NCBI GenBank assembly: GCA_947177375.1
Contig: CAMWUF010000017.1
Coordinates: 1 to 9,978, forward strand
Source: an uncultured Ruminococcus sp.
Lineage (GTDB): Bacteria > Bacillota > Clostridia > Oscillospirales > Ruminococcaceae
Length of the DNA: 9,978 nt
Direction of reading: 5' to 3'
A model generated the notes under the pieces. That model was not told where the DNA came from and searched no databases. It was given only the letters and a program-made list of their open reading frames with translations. The position numbers and the translations under genes were made by a program. Positions 1-4,027 of this stretch are shown here, piece by piece. How positions within the stretch are numbered: position 1 is the first letter of the stretch; the number at the start of each line of letters is the position of its first letter.

Positions 1-9
1 GAATTATTT

Positions 10-774
10 ATGAAATTATTATTTGTTGGTGATGTTGTGAGTGAAACAGGCTGTTTATTTCTGCAAAAAAAACTTCCTGAATTAAAACATTTATATCAAG
101 TGGATATTGCTGTTGTAAATGGTGAAAATTCTGCTGTTGGCAATGGCATTACAAAACATTCTGCTAAGCAAATTTTCCGTGCAGGAGCTGATATTATCAC
201 AACAGGCAATCATGCTTTTCAACGAAAAAATGAATTAGATTTATATGAAAATGAATTTATTATTCGTCCTGTGAATTATGGTGATGCTTGTCCAGGAAAA
301 GGATTTGTCATTTATGACATGGGAATCTGTCAGATTGCTATGATTAATTTATCTGGTGTATTATTTTTAGAAAATTTAGATAATCCGTTTACTGTCATAG
401 ATAATTTGCTAGAGCAAATACAAACGCCGAATATTTTTATAGATTTTCATGCAGAAGCGACTTCTGAAAAGCGTGCAATGGGATTTTATCTTGCTGGACG
501 TGTCACAGCAGTTTTGGGAACACATACGCATGTCCAAACAGCAGATGCTTGTATTTTAGAACATCATACAGGCTATATTACAGATACTGGCATGACAGGT
601 GTAGAAAATTCTGTACTAGGTATTAATAAACAGAATGCAATTGACAGATTGCGGTTACATGTACCTATTCGCTTTCGGGAAGCCACAGGCGATTGTTATC
701 TGAATGCTGTACTGATAGATTTTGATAATAAATGTGGCAAATGTACTAAAATTACCCCTATAATTATGCGATAA
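10..774 (+). CDS. ymdB: YmdB-family metallophosphoesterase (TIGR00282-type)
   Basis: Cytoplasmic calcineurin-like phosphoesterase of 254 residues, about the length of Bacillus subtilis YmdB, a 2',3'-cyclic-nucleotide phosphodiesterase that affects biofilm and motility decisions. The family's metal-binding motifs are all visible: GDVV with D8, NGEN with E39/N40, GNH with N67/H68, DFHAEATSEK with H148, and GTHTHVQTAD with H172/H174. ITDTGMTG follows. No signal peptide or membrane segment is seen. The ATG lies at the very edge of the window, so its ribosome binding site is almost wholly outside, but the start fits the usual M-x-L-F-x-G-D opening. spoVS follows 125 bp downstream. YmdB next to SpoVS is a conserved pairing in Bacillus, which supports both calls. 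No clear terminator follows, so transcription may read through into spoVS. The family is certain; the substrate is inferred from homologues. Confidence 0.93.
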   Translation: MKLLFVGDVVSETGCLFLQKKLPELKHLYQVDIAVVNGENSAVGNGITKHSAKQIFRAGADIITTGNHAFQRKNELDLYENEFIIRPVNYGDACPGKGFVIYDMGICQIAMINLSGVLFLENLDNPFTVIDNLLEQIQTPNIFIDFHAEATSEKRAMGFYLAGRVTAVLGTHTHVQTADACILEHHTGYITDTGMTGVENSVLGINKQNAIDRLRLHVPIRFREATGDCYLNAVLIDFDNKCGKCTKITPIIMR

Positions 775-796
775 TGCACAAAATTTCAAAAAACGC

Positions 797-825
797 TTGC
801 ATTTTCTTTCAGAATATAGTATAAT
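797..825 (+). promoter_or_regulatory. sigma-A-type promoter of spoVS
   Basis: TTGCAT (797-802), a 17-bp gap, then TATAAT (820-825). Transcription should start near 832, giving an untranslated leader of about 68 nt before spoVS. In B. subtilis spoVS is sigma-H dependent, but no convincing sigma-H site was found here. Confidence 0.7.
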
Positions 826-836
826 AAAACCAGATG

Positions 837-855
837 TGAAAATGAAATGTTTTCA
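837..855. repeat. small inverted repeat in spoVS leader
   Basis: TGAAAA (837-842) and TTTTCA (850-855) are perfect 6-bp arms around a 7-nt centre, just after the predicted spoVS transcription start. It could be an operator or a weak leader hairpin. The sequence is AT-rich, so chance is possible. Confidence 0.25.
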
Positions 856-899
856 ATCATTCTATTATCTAAAAATTCATTATACTATGGAGGTTAATT

Positions 900-1160
900 A
901 TGGAAGTATTAAAAGTTTCTTCCCGTTCCGTTCCTAATTCTGTTGCAGGAGCTATTGCAGGTGTTATCCGTGAAAACAAGAACGTGGAAATTCAAGCAGT
1001 TGGTGCAGGTGCAGCAAATCAGGCAATTAAATCCATTGCTGTTGCAAGAGGTTATCTTGCACCTATCGGAATTGATTTAATTTGCATTCCAGCATTCACC
1101 AGCATTCAGATTGACGGGGAAGACCGTACCGCAATCAAGCTGATTTGTGAACCAAGATAA
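900..1160 (+). CDS. spoVS: Stage V sporulation protein S
   Basis: An 86-residue protein that matches SpoVS along its whole length: MEVLKVSSRSVPNSVAGAIA at the start, then the conserved alanine- and glycine-rich AVGAGAANQAIKSIAVARGY core. SpoVS is a small cytoplasmic Alba-like protein required for normal late sporulation and coat assembly in Bacillus, and it is also found in non-sporulating bacteria. A strong ribosome binding site, GGAGG (889-893), lies 6 nt before the ATG. The gene has its own sigma-A-like promoter and a strong terminator, so it can be expressed alone although it follows ymdB in the usual order. Together with gpr it argues for a spore-forming host. Confidence 0.96.
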   Translation: MEVLKVSSRSVPNSVAGAIAGVIRENKNVEIQAVGAGAANQAIKSIAVARGYLAPIGIDLICIPAFTSIQIDGEDRTAIKLICEPR

Positions 1161-1190
1161 TCATTTCTTGGAAGACTTAGAAATTCATAG

Positions 1191-1225
1191 AACAAGACTG
1201 TTTTTTTAAACAGCCTTGTTTTTTT
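1191..1225 (+). terminator. intrinsic terminator of spoVS
   Basis: A 13-bp stem with one A/C mismatch (1191-1203 with 1208-1220) closes a TTTT loop and is followed by a T tract. It lies 30 nt after the spoVS stop. Confidence 0.9.
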
Positions 1226-1236
1226 ATGCAGTCAGC

Positions 1237-1272
1237 AAAAAAAATCCCCCAACTTTTTGAGAGGGGATTTTT
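1237..1272 (-). terminator. intrinsic terminator of the minus-strand small gene
   Basis: Perfect 10-bp arms, AAAAATCCCC (1240-1249) and GGGGATTTTT (1263-1272), are separated by 13 nt. The run of A at 1237-1244 is a T tract on the minus strand. The stem overlaps the stop codon of the small minus-strand gene, and the T-rich side gives some function on the plus strand too. Confidence 0.85.
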
Positions 1273-1471
1273 ATTGTTCATCTCTTGCAAGCAGGAGCTG
1301 GACAGCGATTTGAAACCCTGCTTGAAAAGCTCGTTGCGTTTCTGCGGTGATACAGTCTAAGACTATGCCAGACTTGCTTTCGTCAAGCATGCTACTAACC
1401 GCACAGACTTCTTCTGAGTCTCTTTTACTATAATGCCAATCTTCATATAGAATTTCTAAAAGTTTATGCAA
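1271..1471 (-). CDS. Small hypothetical protein (possibly DUF6809-like), TTG start
   Basis: I do not recognise this gene with confidence. I choose a TTG start at 1471 because a strong site, AAAGGAGG (minus strand, 1488-1481), sits 9 nt before it. This gives 66 residues beginning MHKLLEILYEDWHYSKRD. A longer ATG form from 1519 (82 residues) would bury that site as coding sequence, and no site stands before it. The soluble, acidic protein opens with LLEILYE and closes with AFQAGFQIAVQLLLARDEQ. This resembles the short clostridial DUF6809 proteins, which open with LxxLY and end with FxxGFxLG; that link is tentative. There is no signal peptide or membrane helix. The gene lies downstream, on the minus strand, of the array and its strong minus-strand promoter, with no obvious terminator between, so the array and this gene may share a transcript. 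Its terminator overlaps the stop codon. Confidence 0.6.
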   Translation of the reverse strand: MHKLLEILYEDWHYSKRDSEEVCAVSSMLDESKSGIVLDCITAETQRAFQAGFQIAVQLLLARDEQ

Positions 1472-1498
1472 GGCAATGCTCCTCCTTTCTAAAAAATC

Positions 1499-1527
1499 TT
1501 GACTTTTCAAAAAAATCATGGTATACT
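1499..1527 (+). promoter_or_regulatory. sigma-A-type promoter reading into the left end of the array
   Basis: TTGACT (1499-1504), a 17-bp gap, then TATACT (1522-1527), close to consensus. The predicted start (about 1534) falls at the outer edge of the left inverted repeat. It mirrors the promoter on the other side of the array and might also feed the HTH gene downstream. Confidence 0.6.
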
Positions 1528-1534
1528 AACTAAG

Positions 1535-1556
1535 TGTCAGATGGTTGACAGCAAGC
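1535..1556 (+). repeat. left arm of array-flanking inverted repeat
   Basis: 22-nt arm that starts TGTCAG and ends GGTTGACAGCAAGC. It pairs with 1780-1801 at 20 of 22 positions; the mismatches are at 1541 and 1542. It begins just after the promoter at 1499-1527 and ends 12 nt before the first repeat. Confidence 0.88.
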
Positions 1557-1568
1557 ATGCTCAAAATT

Positions 1569-1779
1569 AGATCAGCCCCGCGCATGCGGGGAAAAGCTCC
1601 TTATCAGGCGCATTTGTTGCAACAGCTAAGGATCACCCCCGCGCATGCGGGGAAAAGGTTTTTATCCACGCTTGGAAAGTATCACAAAAAGGATCACCCC
1701 CGCGCATGCGGGGAAAATAGCTCAAACTCAAACATGCCGACAAGACCCCACGGATCACCCCCGCGCATGCGGGGAAAAG
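1569..1779 (-). CRISPR. Four-repeat, three-spacer type I-E-like CRISPR array, no adjacent cas genes
   Basis: Repeats of 28 nt start at 1569, 1630, 1691 and 1752, exactly 61 nt apart, leaving three 33-nt spacers (1597-1629, 1658-1690, 1719-1751). Each repeat holds a CCCCGC/GCGGGG hairpin with a GCAT loop. On the minus strand each ends in GGGGGTGATCC, the 3' handle form of type I-E repeats such as those of Streptococcus thermophilus, so the crRNA strand is probably minus. Repeat 1 differs at two positions (1569 and 1575), and repeat 3 in its last base. A degenerate repeat 1 at the far end agrees with a leader on the right, near 1800. No cas gene lies in the window, so Cas proteins would have to come from elsewhere. 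The spacers resemble the three neighbouring genes: 1 rpsT, 2 the HTH gene, 3 DUF378. Short translations such as ITPAHAGK across the repeats are artefacts. Confidence 0.95.
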
Positions 1780-1801
1780 GCTTGCTGTCAACCTGCTGAC
1801 A
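1780..1801 (-). repeat. right arm of array-flanking inverted repeat
   Basis: Reverse-complement partner of 1535-1556 (20/22), directly abutting the last repeat on one side and ending 5 nt from the minus-strand -10 box on the other. A minus-strand transcript would begin with this arm and could pair its 5' end with the other arm after copying the array. Confidence 0.88.
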
Positions 1802-1806
1802 TTTAT

Positions 1807-1835
1807 ATTATATCACAATTGATTGTGATTGTCAA
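1807..1835 (-). promoter_or_regulatory. perfect-consensus promoter driving the array on the minus strand
   Basis: On the minus strand: TTGACA (1835-1830), a 17-bp gap, TATAAT (1812-1807). Both boxes and the spacing are perfect sigma-A consensus. The start is expected near 1800, at the edge of the right inverted repeat, so the transcript would run through the array in the crRNA orientation and possibly on into the small gene ending at 1271. Confidence 0.85.
1812..1829. promoter_or_regulatory. 18-bp palindromic operator inside the array promoter
   Basis: ATCACAAT (1812-1819), TG, ATTGTGAT (1822-1829): a perfect 8+2+8 palindrome filling the gap between the -35 and -10 boxes of the minus-strand array promoter. 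The position is typical of a repressor operator. The divergent HTH gene starting at 1895 is the obvious candidate; this is inferred. Confidence 0.6.
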
Positions 1836-1894
1836 TATGTTTTCTTAAATCATTGTAATTTTGTAAGATTACACAAGATAAGGGGGAGATTTTT

Positions 1895-2239
1895 GTGAAT
1901 AGTTCACAAGAAATTGCAATTAGTATCAAAAAAATGGCAAAATCTAAAAAAATTGCTATTGGTAAAATGCTGAGCGACTGCGACTTGAGCATAAACACAC
2001 TAGCCAGCATGCAGTCAGGGGGCTTTTTTCCCCGACTGGAAGCCATTGCAAAAATTGCTGACTACTTAGACTGCTCCGTTGACTACCTGATAGGTAGAAC
2101 GGACGTGCCAGAAGTTAATTTTGAAAAAAAAACCGCAGAAGATAGCCTGAAACAGGAGTTTTTTGACGCTTTTGACAGGCTGAGTTTAGCTGAAAAAGTC
2201 GAAGTTATGAGCATAGTGCTTGAAAAGCTGAAAAGCTAA
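1895..2239 (+). CDS. XRE-family helix-turn-helix transcriptional regulator
   Basis: A 114-residue cytoplasmic DNA-binding protein. The GTG start at 1895 is chosen because AGGGGGAG (1880-1887) lies 7 nt upstream. Residues 7-66 form an HTH_3/XRE domain: IGKMLSDCDLSINTLASMQS is the helix-turn-helix, followed by GGFFPRLEAIAKIADYLDC and the family hallmark SVDYLIGRT. The C-terminal part, AFDRLSLAEKVEVMSIVLEK, looks like a helical dimerisation segment, as in phage-type and conjugative-element repressors. The gene diverges from the array promoter, whose core contains an 18-bp palindrome, so autoregulation and control of the array are plausible. Spacer 2 of the array resembles codons 43-54 of this gene, encoding GFYPRLESITK against GFFPRLEAIAK. 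There is no strong terminator before the DUF378 gene, so the two may be partly co-transcribed. Confidence 0.9.
   Translation: MNSSQEIAISIKKMAKSKKIAIGKMLSDCDLSINTLASMQSGGFFPRLEAIAKIADYLDCSVDYLIGRTDVPEVNFEKKTAEDSLKQEFFDAFDRLSLAEKVEVMSIVLEKLKS
2022..2054 (-). other. protospacer-like segment in HTH gene (resembles spacer 2)
   Basis: Aligned without gaps, spacer 2 (1658-1690) matches here at 23 of 33 bases and 8 of 11 encoded residues. Read on the minus strand, the two bases 5' of the segment are AA. In the crRNA orientation the match is to the minus strand. Confidence 0.7.
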
Positions 2240-2247
2240 AAATTTTT

Positions 2248-2277
2248 TTGCATAAGCTTTTAAAACATGCACATACT
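2248..2277 (+). promoter_or_regulatory. possible promoter of the DUF378 gene
   Basis: TTGCAT (2248-2253), 18 bp, CATACT (2272-2277). The -10 box is a weak match. The start would fall at about 2284, inside the palindrome before the gene. Confidence 0.35.
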
Positions 2278-2281
2278 AGCA

Positions 2282-2302
2282 CTGTGAAAAAATTTTTCAC
2301 AG
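2282..2302. repeat. 21-bp palindrome just before the DUF378 ribosome binding site
   Basis: CTGTGAAAAA (2282-2291) and TTTTTCACAG (2293-2302) are perfect 10-bp arms around a single A. The ribosome binding site AAAGGGG follows at once. It may be an operator or an RNA hairpin limiting translation. It lacks a following T tract, so it is not a normal terminator. Confidence 0.6.
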
Positions 2303-2317
2303 AAAGGGGTTTAGGCT

Positions 2318-2551
2318 ATGAATAGCAGTTTTTGGGATAAATTATGTTTGACATTATTAATAATCGGTGGAATAAACTGGGGGTTAATCGGAATTTTTGA
2401 ATTTGATTTAGTCGCATGGCTTTTTGGCGGTGCAACGTCATTACTAAGCAGAGCTGTATATATTCTAGTTGCCGTTTCTGCTGTATGGTGTACGACCCTG
2501 CTTTTTAGAAATGATGAACATTCTGCTGATGAAATTAGAACAATTAACTAA
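2318..2551 (+). CDS. DUF378 family small membrane protein
   Basis: A 77-residue protein with two predicted membrane helices: about residues 9-35, LCLTLLIIGG onward, and about 44-63, LSRAVYILVAVSAVWCTTLL. A short charged tail (RNDEHSADEI) follows. The motif INWGLIGIFEFDLVAWLFG, rich in Gly, Trp and Phe, is the signature of DUF378, a widespread small membrane family of unknown function. The ATG at 2318 is preceded by AAAGGGG (2303-2309) at good spacing. The gene lies between the HTH regulator and a bidirectional terminator shared with rpsT. A perfect palindrome abuts its ribosome binding site. Codons 21-31 resemble spacer 3 of the array. The family call is firm; no role can be assigned from the sequence. 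Confidence 0.9.
   Translation: MNSSFWDKLCLTLLIIGGINWGLIGIFEFDLVAWLFGGATSLLSRAVYILVAVSAVWCTTLLFRNDEHSADEIRTIN
2377..2409 (+). other. protospacer-like segment in DUF378 gene (resembles spacer 3)
   Basis: The reverse complement of spacer 3 (1719-1751) aligns here at 23 of 33 bases. The encoded peptides are WGLVGMFEFEL and WGLIGIFEFDL: 8 of 11 identical and the rest conservative. The two bases 5' of the segment (2375-2376) are AA. Confidence 0.7.
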
Positions 2552-2560
2552 ACTAATTTA

Positions 2561-2607
2561 AAAAAAATACCCTGTTCCCGTGAGAAGGAACAGGGTTTTA
2601 TTTTTTA
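2561..2607. terminator. bidirectional terminator between DUF378 gene and rpsT
   Basis: ACCCTGTTCC (2569-2578) pairs with GGAACAGGGT (2587-2596) around an 8-nt loop. A T-rich tract follows on the plus strand, and a run of A precedes it, which serves the minus strand. It sits between two converging genes and abuts the rpsT stop. Confidence 0.93.
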
Positions 2608-2859
2608 CGCATTCAGCAGTCTCATAAGATGCGATTTTTTTCTAGCTGCATTATTTTTATGCAGAAGATTTTTTGCACAGGCTTGATCTACGCGTCTGAT
2701 AGCTGTTCTAACTGCAAGCTCTTTATCAGGTGCGTTTGTTGCAACAGCCAGCTCAGCCTTCTTGATCATCGTCCTTAAGTTAGATTTTCTAGCCTTGTTA
2801 GCAGCGGCTTTTGTTCTGTTGACTTTGACACGCTTCTTCGCTGATTTAATGTTTGGCAC
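2605..2859 (-). CDS. rpsT: 30S ribosomal protein S20
   Basis: An 84-residue basic protein that binds 16S rRNA early in 30S assembly. It shows the S20 hallmark PNIKSAKKRVKVN at the N-terminus and the helical body through RTAIRRVDQACAKNLLHKNNAARKKSHLMRLLNA. The start is a GTG at 2859, placed by the strong AAGGAGGTG (minus strand, 2875-2867) 7 nt before it and by the family's opening (M)PNIK. A longer reading from 2919 would add 20 residues unlike S20. The gene diverges from gpr, the same neighbourhood as in B. subtilis. It has its own TTGCAT-17-TATAAT promoter, an 86-nt leader with a short hairpin, and a shared terminator. Codons 37-47 are matched by CRISPR spacer 1. Confidence 0.97.
   Translation of the reverse strand: MPNIKSAKKRVKVNRTKAAANKARKSNLRTMIKKAELAVATNAPDKELAVRTAIRRVDQACAKNLLHKNNAARKKSHLMRLLNA
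2719..2751 (-). other. protospacer-like segment in rpsT (matches spacer 1 at 28/33)
   Basis: Spacer 1 (1597-1629) aligns here without gaps and in exact codon phase: 28 of 33 bases match. The five differences fall in four codons (CTG/TTA, AAC/AAT, GCA/GCG, AAA/AAG), and all are synonymous, so both encode LAVATNAPDKE. The two bases 5' on the minus strand are AG; they would be AA if the source used GAA for the preceding Glu codon. Confidence 0.93.
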
Positions 2860-2906
2860 TGAAAAACACCTCCTTGTATAATAATAACAATTTTGCATAA
2901 AATAAC

Positions 2907-2927
2907 AGCGGAGAGACACATTCCGCT
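2907..2927 (-). promoter_or_regulatory. hairpin in the rpsT leader
   Basis: AGCGGA (2907-2912) and TCCGCT (2922-2927) form a 6-bp stem with a 9-nt loop, about midway in the rpsT leader. S20 leaders are autoregulatory in some bacteria. A regulatory role here is inferred only. Confidence 0.35.
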
Positions 2928-2952
2928 AAAAACAGTACGACTGTCTTTTGTT

Positions 2953-2981
2953 ATTATAACATAGTTTGCCGAAAAATGCAA
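2953..2981 (-). promoter_or_regulatory. sigma-A-type promoter of rpsT
   Basis: On the minus strand TTGCAT (2981-2976), 17 bp, TATAAT (2958-2953). The start near 2946 gives a leader of about 86 nt. The rest of the gap to gpr (2982-3063) holds a TTTCAT/ATGAAA inverted repeat (2989-3008) and no sporulation-type promoter I could support. Confidence 0.8.
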
Positions 2982-3063
2982 GCTGAAATTTCATGATTTT
3001 TTATGAAAAAGTTTTCCACTTTTTTGGTAAATTTCACAATAAAATTGATAAAGGAGTATTAGC

Positions 3064-3915
3064 ATGTTAAGTTACAGAACAGACTTAGCTTTAGAAAGCT
3101 TATCAGATTTACAGGATAAAAAAGGCATTGCAGAAAACCATAGGGGCAAATATTTTCATGTTACAGAAATTGTGATTTCTGATGATGAAAGTGGCAAGCC
3201 CTTAGGAAAAGGCAAAGGCACTTATATTACACTGGAAACCGAAATATTATCTAGATTTTCAGACAATTATGAACAAATGGCAGGAGAGCTGGCACAGGAA
3301 TTAAGAAATTTATTACCAGAAACAGGAAGTATTTTAGTCGCAGGACTTGGCAATAAAAATATTACACCTGATGCTTTGGGCGTGAGAGCAACGGAAAAAA
3401 TTCTTGCTACCAGACATTTACAGAAAGAACTTGCACAGGAAGATGAAGAATTTTTAAAAAATCTGCGTCCTGTCAGTGTATTAGCTGGTGGTGTTCTTGG
3501 ACAGACAGGAATTGAAAGTGCAGAATTACTAAAAGCTGTTGTGAAATTCATTCAGCCTGAAGCTATGATTGTGATTGATGCTTTGGCATGTTCGGCTTTA
3601 GAACGCTTAGGCACAACGATTCAGATTTCAGATACAGGCATTGCCCCTGGCAGTGGTGTTGCAAATCACAGAATGGCAATTAATGCAGAAAATTTTGGGA
3701 TTCCAATCATAGCAATTGGTGTGCCGACAGTCATTGGTATCAGAAATATTGCAGAAGATTTTACAGGGAAAGTCTTAGCTGAAAAACTTCCTGATATGAT
3801 GGTAACACCTCGTGATATTGATAGATTAATTATTCAGGCATCACATTTATTAGCTTGTGGGATTAATATGGCATTGCACCCACAAATGCAATATACAGAT
3901 GTAGCAGGATTTTAA
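3064..3915 (+). CDS. gpr: Germination protease GPR (peptidase family A25)
   Basis: A 283-residue spore protease that degrades small acid-soluble proteins during germination. Landmarks run in family order: YRTDLA near the N-terminus, VAGLGNKNITPDALG with candidate catalytic Asp103, IVIDALA with candidate catalytic Asp172, TTIQISDTGIAPGSGV, IPIIAIGVPTV, MVTPRDID and ACGINMALHP. The two aspartates correspond to Asp127 and Asp193 of the Bacillus megaterium enzyme. AAAGGAG (3050-3056) lies 7 nt before the ATG, and an in-frame TAA at 3049-3051 rules out a longer form. It is much shorter than the B. subtilis protein (about 368 residues). Part of the loss is between the IAIGVPTV and MVTPRDID motifs, and the segment before RTDLA is only four residues, against about a dozen in Bacillus, so the usual propeptide is nearly absent. 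The gene diverges from rpsT, as in Bacillus. I saw no clear terminator after it. Confidence 0.95.
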   Translation: MLSYRTDLALESLSDLQDKKGIAENHRGKYFHVTEIVISDDESGKPLGKGKGTYITLETEILSRFSDNYEQMAGELAQELRNLLPETGSILVAGLGNKNITPDALGVRATEKILATRHLQKELAQEDEEFLKNLRPVSVLAGGVLGQTGIESAELLKAVVKFIQPEAMIVIDALACSALERLGTTIQISDTGIAPGSGVANHRMAINAENFGIPIIAIGVPTVIGIRNIAEDFTGKVLAEKLPDMMVTPRDIDRLIIQASHLLACGINMALHPQMQYTDVAGF

Positions 3916-3945
3916 AATTAATTTATTGCTTTTTAACAAATCATA

Positions 3946-3974
3946 TTGACAATTTTTAAAAAATATGATATAAT
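3946..3974 (+). promoter_or_regulatory. perfect-consensus promoter of the cellulase gene
   Basis: TTGACA (3946-3951), 17 bp, TATAAT (3969-3974): full sigma-A consensus, so strong basal transcription is expected. The start near 3981 lies within a 13-bp AT palindrome (ATATTA-A-TAATAT, 3978-3990), a possible operator. The leader is about 47 nt. Confidence 0.88.
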
Positions 3975-4027
3975 AAGATATTAATAATATTTTTATATTT
4001 ATAATTTATAAAGGAGAATGATTTGTT

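Noticed and set aside
1472..1519. ATG start at 1519 for the minus-strand small gene
   Set aside because: No ribosome binding site precedes it, while a strong one lies inside the extension at correct distance for the TTG at 1471.
1569..1779. REP/BIME-type intergenic palindromes instead of CRISPR
   Set aside because: The exact 61-nt period, unique equal-length spacers and I-E-like repeat termini identify a CRISPR array.
1535..1801. The inverted repeat as transposon or MITE ends
   Set aside because: No target-site duplication flanks the arms and no transposase is present; promoters adjoin both arms, so a transcription-related role fits better.
1545..1848. Open frames across the array encoding ITPAHAGK, HPRACGE and SPPRMRGK repeats
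   Set aside because: These are the familiar spurious translations of type I-E repeats; there is no ribosome binding site and the peptide period follows the DNA repeat.
1813..2046. Minus-strand open frame opposite the HTH gene
   Set aside because: It is antisense to a well-supported gene with its own ribosome binding site and domain match, and has no recognisable product.
2223..2261. Terminator after the HTH gene
   Set aside because: An AAAAGCT/AGCTTTT pair exists but has a long loop and no T tract after it.
2860..2919. N-terminal extension of rpsT to 2919
   Set aside because: The added residues do not resemble S20, and AAGGAGGTG placed 7 nt before the GTG at 2859 fixes the start.
2985..3063. 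A sigma-G or sigma-F promoter before gpr
   Set aside because: Partial matches such as CACAATA lack a properly spaced -35 element, although a forespore promoter would be expected.
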